Source: Sialis fuliginosa
Taxonomy: Eukaryota; Arthropoda; Insecta; Megaloptera; Sialidae
Assembly (NCBI GenBank): GCA_961205875.1
Contig: OY540811.1
Span: 36,363,340-36,427,339, forward strand
Direction: 5' to 3'
Length of the DNA stretch: 64,000 bases
In this document: one piece after another, positions 29,331-41,954 of the stretch
How positions within the stretch are numbered: the stretch's first letter is position 1
Layout: the number at the start of each line of letters is the position of its first letter
The notes under the pieces: generated by a model
Told to the model about the DNA's origin: nothing
What the model saw: the letters and a program-made list of their open reading frames with translations, nothing else
Database searches by the model: none
Made by a program: the position numbers and the translations under genes

Positions 29331-31098
29331 CCTCTATTCAGGGCCGCGCCGACCCCCCACAGCGCCTGTGTGCGAAACCTATGAAGCGCCTCTTTTTTTC
29401 ACGAATCTTAATGTTTCAACTTATTTTTATTTCTTATTTGTTAATTTTGACCGAAATAAATGTTCTCTAGTTTTATATAATTAGATAATATTTTCCTAAA
29501 TAGGTAAAACCAGTTCGTTTTCGCTTGCCAATTACTGCGAAAAATAAAACGCGAATTAAATTTTTACATACTTTATTTATGATGTTCTATCTAATCGTAT
29601 ACTTATATATTAATAACAAAATAACTGACTTTTTTCTAATAATACTAATTTAACTATTACGTATGCTATGTTAAAAAAACAAGTTAAAACAATCACTAAC
29701 ACACAAACTATTTATTGTTTTTAGTGCTAGAAATTCTCCTTATTATAAAAAACTAGCTGGGCCCACGCGGCTTCGCTCGCGTGGACTATGGAATTATTGT
29801 TTAGGATTTAAAATATATATAGTTGAATTAAGTAAAACACGATTAGTTATTATTGTAATAAAAACCAAACAACACTTAAATTACCTACCTAACAAAAGCG
29901 AATCAGAACAAAAAGTAAAAATAATTTTTGTTCTATTTAAAAGTTAATTATTGAAAACAAAATAAACAATTGACAATCGAAAGAACACCGGCCTGTGATC
30001 ATACTCTGCCATGAGTCTACTTGGCACACCCCTCGCCGCACTCCGCGCATGGTCAAAACGCGCGAATAATATGTCCTGTATAACATATATTTCGATATTT
30101 TCTAAACTATACGACCAAATTGGATGCTGTAAATGGCAAATTATATCTACATTAAGTACGTATGACGATGAAATCATTTATTTCGATAAGGATTAATGTT
30201 TTGCAGATCATAAGTCCATGTAAACAGAACCCAAATATTTTGTTTTCTTTGTAACATAAAAGCAGTCATTGTGGCTTAAATATAAAAGTTAGATATATGG
30301 TGTCGCGGACTTTATTGTAGAACTTTTGATTCTACACAATTCTTTAATACACTATTTTGTTCTATATTGAACGGTTTAGGCAGCGTATTTATAAAACAGC
30401 GCGCCGACGGCAAAAATTTTTCCGACTTGATTTACTATTATCGTCACTGCTTAGTTATTATGTTCCCTAACGTAACAAAATATAGCCTATAACCTGGCCA
30501 GAGAACGTACCTTTGAATTAAAAAAAAACACGTAAATCGGATAAGTGGTTCTCGAGTGATAAGCGCACAAACGGACGGACAGACAGACAGAGAGACGTTG
30601 AACTTTATATATATTAAGGATTAATGCGCACCTTGCCCACACTTTCGATTGAATGACTGTTCAATCAATTTTTTTGGCTCTCTCGTTCCTTAAAGTCGGG
30701 CTGTCGGGGAATCCCCGTGACCCCACCCCGCTTGCGTCGCAGGCATCGCATCGGTCGGGTTGCGTTCATAAACTCATTCAAATAAACTCATGGCGGCTCT
30801 TTTGATTTTAACGCTGAGCTCGTAATTATTGTAAACTAAAACCCAAAGCGTAAAATTAAACCACAAACGTGAATATTATTTTGGGACACTTGTACAATAA
30901 GCGCAATATTATGTTTTGTTATTTACGAAGCATTTGTTGCGCCTATTATACCTACTTACTTATCGATACTCCACTACAAAGAAATATGTTGTTGTGTAAG
31001 TGTAACAAAAATAATTTAGATAGCGGCGCCCCTATTGTCTTGGCGCCTGTGTGCGCCTCACACTTCGCACACAGGGGCGGCGCGGCCCTGCCTCTATT
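29331..31098. mobile_element. hAT-type element, 1752 bp, with 8-bp CCTCTATT target duplications
   Basis: The element (29339-31090) starts CAGGGCCGCGCCGACCCC and ends with the complement of CAGGGCCGCGCCGCCCC; both ends then share CTGTGTGCGAA. CCTCTATT flanks it at 29331-29338 and 31091-31098. TIR type and 8-bp duplication fit hAT. No transposase is present, so it needs help in trans. It holds a second repeat at about 29751-30630. Near the right end CCTGTGTGCG and CGCACACAGG form a 10-bp hairpin. Confidence 0.88.
29751..30630 (+). repeat. insect interspersed repeat inside the hAT
   Basis: Starts ACTAGCTGGGCCCACGCGGC with CTTCGCTCGCGTGG, and ends with GGACGGACAGACAGACAGAG and a TTTATATATATTA-like tail. 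This start/tail style is shared by SINE- or LINE-tail-like repeats common in insects. No convincing ORF. The family name is not determined. Confidence 0.45.
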
Positions 31099-31539
31099 AC
31101 AATTTTTCCAGTGGCATTATCTATCTCTTCTATTACTATCAACCAGGAAAGTAAATTTCTTATATTCCTTTCTAAATAGGTTTTATTCCGGTATGTTGAC
31201 AGAACTAATTTTCCATCTGTAGATTTTAATAAAATCTGACCAATTGGCTATAATAGCAAATATAGACATCATTTAATGAAATTGAATAAAAAAGAACAAT
31301 TTAATCAAAAACCATATTAAAAGTAAATTATGATTACACTATTTTTAATATGTTCATCAAATCCTAGGGTTCTTTCAGAGAGAACCTGTACAATAAAAAA
31401 ACAAAGTTATATTAAGCGAAAATCACAAAAATCGTCGTTACGAAATTTGCTCTATGCTTCTTATACAAAACAAAAACGATCCATTTTTGGAACGTATTGT
31501 CATGTGCAATTAAAAATGTATTTTATTTGACAATAGAAG
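31099..31539. other. AT-rich DNA, nothing recognised
   Basis: Short ORFs only, no repeat partner noticed in the window. Confidence 0.5.
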
Positions 31540-32780
31540 ACGTTCAGGGCAGTGGTTAAATAAAGCTGAAGCTTCTAAACACTTTCCAAAGCCAAGTTTG
31601 CATCCAAAGAAGATAATGGTGCCCGTTTAGTGGTCTGTACAGGGATTAATCCACTATAACTTCTTAAATCCTGGTGAAATAATTACAGCAGAAAGGTATT
31701 ATCAACAAATTTACGAAATGCATAAAAAATTGGAGTTCGTATGCAGGGGTCAAAACTGGTCAGTAAAATCAGTAAAAAGTTTGTTCTAACCCGATCATTT
31801 AAAGAACGTTTTTTGGAAAAATGGTCAGTTTTTTGGGTTTGGTACTCAAAGTTTTCTCATTGGAGCCCTATTTATCGTGAAAAAACTCACTATTTGACTT
31901 CAAAACGACACAATTACCGTGAAAAATATATTCAAATTTTAAATAATGTTCTATGTTGTATTATTACCAACTTTTAGAAGATATTTTATGACATAATTGT
32001 AACGTATGTATACGTGAACATATAAACAACATAATCTCACCCTAGCACTGGCTATGTCAAGTTCGGTGAGAAAAATTACATACGTAGTAGGTATATGTAA
32101 ATAATAGTATCTAAAAATAATTTTATTGTACTAAATTTAAGAATTTATGTATACAAATAATATTATGTAAATGGTTGATATTTATTAAGTACAAAAATGC
32201 CAAAATAAACTTATAGCCCAGGAAAATGAGGCAAAAAAACGACTGCTGTGCGAAAAAAAATCCAAATGAATTTTTCTCACTTGGATTATCTTTATTTAGG
32301 ATAAGAAATAACGTCTGAAAATTCCATTGCGAAATCGTGTGCACAAAAAAAGTTGTCAAAGGTCGCGAAAATCAGTTTTTTACAAATATCCCGTAAACTA
32401 TTGATTTTGCGGAAATTTTAGTTATTATAAAATTTGTTCTTTAGCTAATTTTACATACAAAAAGACCTGTACACAATTTCCGTAGGACCAATAGTTCTCG
32501 AGATAATATACGGCTGAGAAAAGTTAAGCGTTGTGATACATTCGATTCGACTCCACCATCTTTACAATACAATGCAAGGCGTGTTTTGTTTTATATCAGT
32601 TCAGATAGTCAGTAAAAGTCAGTATTTTTAGATTTTTCTGTGTCAGTAAAATCAGTATTTTTGAACACAACTTGTTTCGACCCCTGCATATGTCCAGCAT
32701 TAGTCAATAGGAAAGGTCTTATACTTCTACACGATAACGCCCGACCACACGTCACACAAGTGACATTACAAAATGTAATG
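31540..32780 (+). pseudogene. mariner transposase relic split by a TIR element
   Basis: Translation around 31545-31740 gives AEASKHFPKPSLHPKKIMVP, GLIHYNFLNPGEIITAERYY and a MHKKLEF end; 32687-32780 resumes with PALVNRKGLILLHDNARPHV, the conserved HDNARPH of mariner DDD transposases. The coding line reads EF-V-CPALVNRKG across the insertion, so the mariner was there first. It has a stop (PV*W), is truncated on both ends, and no TIR of its own was seen. Confidence 0.85.
31744..32686. mobile_element. 943-bp TIR element inserted in the mariner gene
   Basis: The ends CAGGGGTCAAAAC and (complement) CAGGGGTCGAAAC are inverted, and both sides also carry CAGTAAAATCAGTA-type sequence. The flanks CGTATG and CATATG could be a short, mutated target duplication; a clean 8-bp hAT duplication is not visible. 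The CAGGGGTC start is hAT-like. No transposase domain recognised. Confidence 0.65.
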
Positions 32781-32949
32781 AATTGTATATATGTATTTAT
32801 AATAAATAATATAATGTATAAAGGATTAAAATTTATGACGTACGTTAGAGATAAGAAATAGATATTTAACTTGTACAATTTCGTTTTAGAAATTATAGAA
32901 TAAAGATTTAATTTGTATGCAATAATGAATTATTCTTATAATAATACAC

Positions 32950-33815
32950 CCTAATATGCAACAAATAAACTGGCGACGAGGAAAAATAAAGTGAAGATGG
33001 CAGCATTAGTGAGACAGTTAAAAGAATTTAATTTCAAGAATTCAAGCTGGCAAATATATAGTGCAAGATTGAAAAATTATTTCATCGCAAACAAGATTGA
33101 AAATGAAGGAGAAGAATCGTGCTATATTTTTAAATATTTTGGATGAAGAATCATACAAATTAATGTTCGATTTGTGTGTACTGGCTATGCCAGAGCCGAA
33201 GGTATTTTTGATGATCAATTCAAGCCAATACAATCGTACTTCGCGGCAAGAATGAATTTTTATAGTGCAAAAAAAATTCATCAGAATCAGTTATAGAATG
33301 GTTCGCAAGGGTGAGAAGTCTAGCAAATAGTTGCAAATTTTCGTCGGATGTATTAAAATTTGTCGTGATTATTTGAAGAAGACGTCACTAATCCACAAAT
33401 CGAAAAAGCCGTACAAATAGTGCAGAGTAAAGAAGCTGCAGTGGATTTAAAAGGGCATGAAGAGGCTATAAAGGTCAAGCAGGAACCAATCTTCAAGCAG
33501 CGCGGTGCAGGTTTCAGAAAGTCTACGGCGGCGGTGTCAGCATGTCGGCGCAGCGCAGCACTACAAGCGATGACGTCACATAGACACGCTCAGCTGTTGG
33601 GTAATGTGCAGTATGTATGCGGCAGGAATGGACACACAGCGTTCAGATGCAGGTTTAAGCATTCCAAATGTTTTTCATGTGGTAACACAGGTCACGTTGC
33701 GACAGTGTGCCGCAAAATAAATAATTGGAATGTAAATAGACATAATTATTTATCAAATGATAATACGTTAGAAATACCATTTAATACTTTGTCATTTAAT
33801 TGTATAAATTATGTA
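32950..33815 (+). pseudogene. Ty3/gypsy-type gag relic with CCHC knuckle
   Basis: From about 32998, frames give FNFKNSSWQIYSARLKNYFI, then QSYFAARMNFYSAKKSSSES and VIEWFARVRSLANSCKFSSD, a retrotransposon gag pattern, followed by CGRNGHTAFRCRFKHSKC and CFSCGNTGHVATVCRK (nucleocapsid knuckles). Several frameshifts break it. The open part is 33420-33815, cut by a MITE at 33816. The same gag sequence recurs at about 34315-34600. Confidence 0.8.
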
Positions 33816-34202
33816 CAGTCGCCTGCATTAATGGTCTTGCAGTTTGTATTCATTTTCGTTTATCACAAACTTAGTAGACTCCTCCCATTTGATTATTATA
33901 ATATTTAAATTATTTCTCCATGTATCAAACAAAGACAGATATTTTGAAATTCATTTGCTAGATAAAGAACTACTCTTCGTTTATAATACTCATATATATT
34001 TGTGCAATTAAATTATTATGTAATCTATTGAAAATTGTATAGGTAAATGTTGTGGAAATAAATATTTGATATTCCGAATTTTAGTATTTAAATATATTAA
34101 ACTTGATAGAAAAAGACAACCGATGATGTTTGTCTTTAAATTTAGAATCTGTTGTAAGAGATTCTAGCCTTTAGGGTGCCAGACGAGTTCTGCAGGCGAC
34201 TG
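33816..34202. mobile_element. 387-bp TA-flanked MITE (copy 1)
   Basis: Inverted ends CAGTCGCCTGCA and TGCAGGCGACTG, flanked by TA on both sides (33814-33815, 34203-34204), as in Tc1/mariner-type insertions. The duplicated gag copy near 34600 reads ATTATGTACATAT without the element and so is an empty-site comparison. A longer relative in the opposite orientation lies at 35104-37770. Confidence 0.9.
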
Positions 34203-34660
34203 TACATATCGAACCGTATACGAGAATAATTTAAGTAGAAAATGTTAATATTAAATTTGAAATTGATACGGGAACAGCCGTGACTGTTATATATGAAGAT
34301 GGATCGCCACGTGCAGCAGCGCGGTGTAGGTTTCAGAAAGTCTACGGCGGTGTCAGCATGTCGGCGCAGCAATACAAGTACAAGCGATGACGTCACATTG
34401 ACGGCAGGAATGGACACACAGCATTCAGATACAGGTTTAAGCATTCCAAATGTTTTTCATGTGGTAACACAGGTCATGTTGCGACAGTGTGCCGCAAAAT
34501 AAATAATTGGAATGTAAATAGACATAATTATTCATCAAATGATAATACGTTAGAAATACCATTTAATACTTTCTTATTTAATTGTATAAATTATGTACAT
34601 ATTATCAAATCGTATACGAGAATAATTTATGGATGTATGGCAGGTATTTAATTTTAACTA
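34203..34660 (+). pseudogene. gypsy protease start followed by a duplicated gag segment
   Basis: 34232-34292 encodes VENVNIKFEIDTGTAVTVI, where DTG is the aspartic protease active site. It stops and gag sequence restarts at about 34315 (RGVGFRKSTAVSACRRS, then SKCFSCGNTGHVATVCRK-type frame), a partial repeat of 33480-33815. The same protease sequence appears again at 39403. So gag and protease were duplicated here. Confidence 0.75.
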
Positions 34661-35100
34661 GATATAGTTGAAATTTGGAGAAGTTACTCCTTTACAAATC
34701 TGAAGTACCCATACAAAATTTCAAAAAGTTTTACAACATAGTTTGAAAGTTATTATTTTTTTAAATTAACATGGGCTCTTATGGAAGAATGATGTATTGA
34801 CGGTTAAAGTCCAATAAAACACATGGTTCAAGCATCGAGAAAAATCTGAATTTCATAAAAAAAATTATACACATACAGAACTAAATTGTGAGAAAAATAA
34901 TAATTATTGGTGAAAAATATTTAAAAAAAAAAAATGGCGTACTGAAATGTAATGATTTGTTTTTATTACATATTTTTGCATATATGTAAGTAAGCATATA
35001 ATGTACTAATATTATTATTTTTATTACATTTGTATATACCACATATGTTCTAAATAGTGTTATTTAAAAATATTTTAATTTATGTCATTTATAATAATAT
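34661..35100. other. AT-rich DNA, nothing recognised
   Basis: No ORF of note and no repeat partner seen in the window. Confidence 0.5.
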
Positions 35101-35103
35101 GTA

Positions 35104-37770
35104 CAGTCACCTGCAGATCTCGTCTGGCACCCTAAAGGCCATAATCGCTTACAAAAGATTTCAAATTTAAAGACAAACATCATCGGTTATCTTTTTCTAG
35201 GGCGGAGCTTACACTTACAGTTATAACATTTTAAATAAAAACAATAAATATACTTCCATTTCAAATAATGATTTATTATTACAAATTTTGCTTTTGTTAC
35301 CTAATTTCTTATATTTATTATAGTTATTTACTTATGTATATTTTAAATCTAATATCTATGTATCTACAATTTATATTGGATTTGAAGATTATTTTATACA
35401 TTTTAACAATTAAATATTAATATATTATTTTTTGCTATTACATTTTACGTTTTACACATCATATTTTTCGAGATAAGCGGTAAAAGATACAAAAATAACC
35501 TTTTTTATGTAGGTAGAGTTATTTAATTTAATTTAAGTTAGTTAATTAATTAATTGTATAAACAATCAATTTTTATAAAAATTGTGTAGTGTGTAATATA
35601 CAATAAAATAACTCTAAAACTACTGAACCGATTTTAATGCGGCTTTCACCAATAGATAAATAATTGTTCGGAGCAGGTTTTTGGCTATTATTTTTTTATT
35701 GTTGCTGGTTCTATAAAACAACTGTATTTGTTTATAATAAAAAAAATCAACAATAAGATTTCAATGCCACTATTTGCCATATTGATAAATTTTACTTTTT
35801 TATGGCGACAATCGATTATATAAGTCTTTGGAAACACATACAAACAGTTTTACAAAAATAAAGGTTTTGCAAAAAATTGTATTGTGAATCATAATCAAGC
35901 ATGATTCTATTTTTAATAATTTAATTAAACAAAAACAATTGAAGATATCAGGTCCTAATTTTCAGTTAATGTTCTGTACTACAAAATGTTTATTTTCCAG
36001 GGATATCAACTTAAAAAACGTTAAACTTTATTAGTTATTACAACCATTTTTATCAGCGTAACGGATAAACAAATGATTTTTTTTTAAATTTCAAAATTTT
36101 ACATGAAATTTTTTTTGTATAATAGTTATTTAGACCGCTATTTACCAAAAATCAGAAAATCTTAAGAATTTTGCAAATGAACCATGGATAACTCCTGTCG
36201 CGGACAACCAAAATCGGATCAAACTTAGGGTATTATTCTACACTTGTAACAAATGCTGTTAGCATTAAAACTGTACCCAAAAACAATCTGTTTTAGCCTC
36301 CACAGCCTGGACTATAAAAGTTGTAGTGAACATTATTTTCCATAATTTATGTTCTATTCTTTTTTTGTATCTTTTATGAATTGACCAAAAATAATAATTT
36401 AGTTTTATTTAAAATTAATTTTAATAATATGAAATCTATATAGACATTATTTAGTTATCTATGAAAATAAAATCATTTATTATTATAACTGTCAATTAAA
36501 TAGATGTATAGAAATAATAATATCTAAAACGTGCCAAACTGTTGAAATATTAAATAAATAAGAAGCCATTGACAAAACAACATTTTTTTAAGCATAAAAA
36601 TTATTATACCGATTTATAATAAAAAAATAAAAACATTTGAAATAAAATCACAGAATAGAATTAAAATATATCTCGAACATTAACAAAAACAACAATTAAA
36701 GTAATGTAGTTTATATTCAATTTCTTAGCAGAAAGTATTAACTAATGTAATTTTCATCTGTATCATGATGTATAAAAAAGTCTTGTGTCGACCAGGGCAG
36801 TTTATTTGCAATAATAATTTGCGTTTCTTGTAATATAAATATAAGCAATAAAATCACTACCTTTGCAATAACACATGCGTTAATTTTAACCCACTCGTAG
36901 GTATACATATTTAACAAAATATAAAAATTTCAAATTCCTTTTTTATAGTCATTAGGCATTATAATGACTAGTTTAAAATTTTCAAATTTTTAAATTACAT
37001 TTAAAAAGGTGCAATGGCTATCACTAGACTTTCTTTGTCGTTTGTTAACGACTACAGATCGGCACATAGCCATCAAGTCGAAAATAATCAGAATGGGTTC
37101 AGAGAAGGTTAAAATGGATATTGCCATCAAAATCCGAAATTGAAAAAATTGGTTTAACAATACTAACTTCAAATTTGAGAGGGGGGTAGACAAAACAAGT
37201 TTTGAAGTTCGAAGCAAAAGAATTGTAGTATATTAAATTAAGAAATTTTTATTTGATTTGTTATAGTTTTACATATGTTGTTTCTTATGGGGTATGACCC
37301 CTATGATCCCACCCCCTTTATTTAAATTACTTTAAATTTATAAGTTTTTTTAAGGGGAACATAACATTAAACGAATATCCTTCGCCTTTCAGTGGGGGGA
37401 GGGGCTTACATACTCCTACCCCCCTTCAAAACGTTTTAATCTTCACCTTATCCATATTAATGAGACATATAATTTTATATCAAGTTTAACATATTTAAAT
37501 ACTAAAATTTGGAATATCAAATATTTATTGCCACAAAATTTACTTATACAATTTTCAATAGATTACATAATAATTTAATTGCACAAATATATATGAGTAC
37601 TATAAACAAAGAGTAGTTCTTTATCTAGCAAATGAATTTCAAAATATCTGTCTTTGTTTGATACATGGAGAAATGATTTAAATATTATAATAATCAAATG
37701 GGAGGAGCCTACTAAGTTTGTGATAAACGAAAATGAATACAAAATGCAAGACCATTAATGCAGGTGACTG
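35104..37770. mobile_element. 2667-bp long relative of the TA-flanked MITE (copy 2, inverted)
   Basis: Ends CAGTCACCTGCAGATCTCGT and, inverted, CAGTCACCTGCATTAATGG, with TA on both sides (35102-35103, 37771-37772). 37480-37770 is the reverse complement of 33816-34080. The middle (about 35200-37470) has no copy-1 counterpart and carries at least one interspersed repeat (36240-37190). No transposase found. Confidence 0.85.
36240..37190. repeat. interspersed repeat shared with 49340-49755 and 57640-57790
   Basis: CTGTATCATGATGTATAAAA followed by AGTCTTGTG-CGACCAGGGCAG occurs near 36760 and 49710; TTTTTTTGTATCTTTTATGA ATTGACC occurs near 36362 and 49504. The segment near 37080 (AATCAGAATGGGTTCAG ...) matches 57697-57760. 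The three sites are pieces of one long AT-rich repeat family with no coding capacity seen. Confidence 0.7.
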
Positions 37771-37776
37771 TACATA

Positions 37777-39132
37777 CAGGATGTCCCAAGACTGTGTCAA
37801 AGTTCAATATTTCATTTATTATAACAAATGGAAGAAAACTTTAAATACAAAAGTTGTTAGGTTAGACAAGCCGCATATTTTAAAAATAGTTATATTTATA
37901 TAGGGTGTCCCATAAGTGCGTTACAAATCAAAGTTATGTTTTTTTAAATACAATGCGTATATTTTTGATTGATAATCTAAAAGCATTTATTTTTCTGGAT
38001 ATTTTGATATAAACATGTGTAGGTTTATACTGAGCTGTTTAGAAATTATGACCATTTTTGTAAGAAAATTGGGTTATTTTCAACACCTTATAATTTTCTA
38101 ATTACAACAAAAAAACTTTTGTTTTCTGCTAAAAATATTTTTGGCATATGCTCTATTATTGCGATATTACATCAAACATTTACAAAATTGTATTCTTTGT
38201 ACAGGCTGTATCAAAACTCTGAACTTAACTTTTTTCAAAATTTTCAAATGGAACACTCTATATATTTTCACATTTTCGAATTGCCTGTTCAATTCTAAAT
38301 ACATTTTATAAACTATGTTCTATACCTAAATCCAGCCGTTAAAAAGTTTATTTGAAGATTTTTTAAATCTTAACATGTTTTATAAATACAATACAACTTT
38401 ATTATTATCCATAAAACAATTTGCTAGAACTTACAAACTTTAACAACATGAAAATCTAGAAATTAAATAAACAAAATGATACATAAAAGTTAATTTATTT
38501 TTGTTCAAAATGTCCACCAACGGCGTTAAGACCTATCATTCAAATTCAATTAAATCTTCAAATAACTTTTTAACGGCTGGATTTAGGTATAGAACATAGT
38601 TTATAAAATGTATTTAGAATTGAACAGGCAATTCGAAAATGTGAAAATATATAGAGTGTTCCATTTGAAAATTTTGAAAAAAGTTAAGTTCAGAGTTTTG
38701 ATACAGCCTGTACAAAGAATACAATTTTGTAAATTGATGTAATATCGCAATAATAGAGCATATGCCAAAATTATTTTTAGCAGAAAACAAAAGTTTTTTT
38801 GTTGTAATTAGAAAATTACAAGGTGTTGAAAATAACCCAATTTTCTTACAAAAATGGTCATAATTTCTAAACCGCTCAGTATAAACCTACACATGCTTAT
38901 ATCAAAATATCCAGAAAAATAAATGCTTTGAGATTATCAACCAAAAATATACGCATTGTATTTAAAAAAACATAACTTTGATTTGTAACGCACTTATGGG
39001 ACACCCTATATAAATATAACTATTTTTAAAATATGCGGCTTGTCTAACCTAACAACTTTTGTATTTAAAGTTTTCTTCCATTTGTTATAATAAATGAAAT
39101 ATTGAACTTTGACACAGTCTTGGGACACTCTG
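37777..39132. mobile_element. 1356-bp near-perfect palindrome (fold-back element), TA-flanked
   Basis: Left arm about 37777-38362 and right arm about 38549-39132 are inverted copies over nearly 590 bp with few differences (TACAGGATGTCCCAAGACTG versus TACAGAGTGTCCCAAGACTG at the tips), around a 186-bp centre. TA flanks both ends. The spacer has TTGTTCAAAATGTCCACC on the plus strand. Long arms with TA targets suggest a Tc1/mariner-related fold-back. Short ORFs on the arms are chance. Confidence 0.9.
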
Positions 39133-39402
39133 TATATGTTTTTATATCTGACGGATGAATTCAGAATAAAATTATTTCGTATTATCAACACAAATATTAA
39201 TTTTTTGGCTAAAATTCTAAAATAACAGTCAATAATGGGAAATAAGGTTTTAAACAAAAGTATTTTTATAGTTTATGTAGTATATAAACTAATAATAACT
39301 AATAAACATTTAAAGTGAACAATTGATAATTTGATTTTGATCGTTCATTGCATCTAGATTAACATTATTTTTGACTCAGACTGTACGTGCCATACAGCCT
39401 TA

Positions 39403-40400
39403 AGTAGAAAATGTTAATATTAAATTTGAAATTGATACGGGAACAGCCGTGACTGTTATACCTGAGTCATTGTGGAGAAATAAATTAAATAATGTACCTA
39501 TAACGGAATCCACAAATGTGTTAAAAGATTATATTGGAGTTAAAATTGAACCAGTTAGAAAATAAAAGTAAATGTTAATTATAAAAATAAAATATTTAAT
39601 TTAGAAGCATTGGTAATCAAAGGTTGTGGAACAGCGTTATTGGGTAGATTATTGTTAAATGTTTTAAACATAAATATTAAGGAAAAGGACGATGAGATTA
39701 TTTTTAAATTAAATATGACTAATAATTTGGAATATTTATATTTTAAGTATAATGATTTATTCTTAGATGAATTAGGGTTATTCAAAATGAGTAAAATTTC
39801 ATTAAAATTAAAAGGGGACGAGAATTTTGTCATTGCCTTTAAGATTAAAGGAAAAAGTCAATAAAGAAATTGATAGATTGGTAAACGATGGAGTTCTAGT
39901 TCAAGTAAATTATTCCGAATGGGGAACGCCCATTGTGCCAATTTTGAAAGCAGACGGGAATATACGTATATGTGGTGATTTCAAAATTACTGTAAATCCG
40001 GCACTGGACGTTTACAAACACCCATTGCCGAAAATATTGATATTTTGTAACAATTACAGGGTGGTCAGGAATTCACTAAAATTGACTTATCACATCAATT
40101 AGTTTTAGATGAATTTAGTCAAAATTTGTGTAGAATTTCTACACATAGAGAGTTGTTTTAAATATACTCGTCTACCTTATGGAATAACTTCAGCACCCGC
40201 TATTTTTGAAAAAGTTATCGAGTCCTTTTTAGCAGGAATAGATGTTGTTTGTTATATGGACGATATTGTAGTAACCGTAAATAATAGACAGTTACATTTA
40301 GAAGGTTAGATTATTTTTGAACGTCTATTATCCGCGGGTTTCAGAGTAAGAAAGGAAAAATATTAATTTTTACAACACTCACAAGGGAACCTTTTCAAGT
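39403..40400 (+). pseudogene. Ty3/gypsy protease and reverse transcriptase relic
   Basis: 39405-39560 encodes VENVNIKFEIDTGTAVTVIP and ESLWRNKLNNVP (aspartic protease, DTG). 39827-40102 has KEIDRLVNDGVLVQVNYSEW, GTPIVPILKADGNIRICGDF (RT motifs), and 40109-40309 has RLPYGITSAPAIFEKVIESF and VVCYMDDIVV (YMDD catalytic box). Frameshifts near 39850, 40050 and 40100 and a stop after LHLEG break it; RNase H and integrase are absent. No LTRs were seen. Confidence 0.87.
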
Positions 40401-41954
40401 GGCATATTCAGATCGATTTTAAATTTTGTATATAGTTAGAGGTAAATAAGAAAAAAATTATCTTAGCTGCGGTAAAACGGTTTAAGGGGGTGAAACACCC
40501 CTATGAAAATGTTCAAAATAATCATATATTTCAAATAACTCTGAAACTAATGAAGATTTAAAAAAATCTATAATACAAAACTTTCTATTAACTAAAATGA
40601 ATGGTAGTATACAATAGCAATTCAAATATATAAAACATATTTCACAAAAATTGTTTAACCCTTTCATCGTTACATTATCATATTTCGAAAAATGTTACTT
40701 TAATTTTTTTATTACGTTGGAGGTAAGAAAATTGTTGACTAAAGTTGAAAAGTTACCAATTTAGAAGGATATTTACATTTCAGGACCCCTTAAATCCAGT
40801 AAAGAGATGTGAATTCAATTTCAATCAAAATTTTATTTAAAAAATCCGAAATTTCATAATTTGAAGTTGTTTTTTTGGTCGTGAGAGCAATCTAATAGTT
40901 TTTTTTTTTATCAAAATACAAATTAATTATTTCCACCTACGTAGAATTGTCAGCACAGCCATTGACGGTTGAAAAGTTCCAAATAAATATTGGCCTCGCC
41001 CGAGACATAAAATATAATTGACCAGCTCTGGGTTGGACTGACCGACAGGCAGCAAAGAGACACATTAATCGACATAATAGATTTATTTTCAAAATTGATT
41101 TATTGTCAAAATTCAAAATTTAATCTAATTTGAAACAAGATTTAATTCACTTAGATTAATTTTTAATTGGACTAATGCAAGAAACAAACATAATTAATGA
41201 CAATTAAAAAAAACTTTTTTTTTAAATCGAACCCTCGATATATGATACATAAAATTTTTGAAAAATGTTCAATGATACATTATTTATTTTATAGTAATGT
41301 GAATTTAAGCAATAGGTCAATTTCATTAAAATCTGTGATATTGGCAATAAAGTATTGAAAACGTAAATTCGTAAAAACATAAATAAAAATCTCATTTTTA
41401 GAACAATGTATTTGAAGTGTATCGGGAACTATTGAACTAAAAGAGCGGAGAGCATACGAACTAGTTTCTCTAGTTCTCGTGTGGGAGCGCTCTTTTGAAC
41501 TAGTTCGTTCGTGAACTACACAAGTCTATTGGATACAAACAAATTATAAACTTGCATCATAGCAATATGCACCAAAAATAAATCAAAATTCCCCAGAATT
41601 TTGTTCTTTAAAGTAGGATCCCTGGTTGAAGCATAAAAAAATTACGATTTTACGTCATTTTTCAATCTATCAACTCGGGGTTTTTTTTACGTGAAAGTAG
41701 ACGTAATTTGCTAACTTTTTCCGTCCTTGTTCATGTGTCTATGTGTTTTTATCCCCCCCCCCCCTCCCAGAGCCCCTCTAACTCTAGAATGAAAGGTCGT
41801 ATCGAAAAAAATAAAAATGCGTATTGTCAGGAATTACGCCAGAAAAGTCCCCTCGTACGGAAAACCGGAAATATTGAAAGTTGTCCGATTGACGCGAATT
41901 TTTCAAAAAAAGTTCAAAAATGACCATTTTTGGCGCGGTTTTTTCGCCCCTAAT
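40401..41954. other. AT-rich DNA with one short inverted-repeat segment
   Basis: 41430-41520 has GAACTAAAAGAGCG and, inverted, CGCTCTTTTGAACTAGTTC next to GTTCGTTCGTGAACTAC, resembling a small DNA-transposon end. A C-run lies at about 41752-41764. Otherwise nothing recognised. Confidence 0.5.

Noticed and set aside
37777-39257. coding capacity in the palindrome (83-codon ORF at 39006-39257 and others)
   Set aside because: These read through inverted-repeat arms and low-complexity DNA and show no domain.
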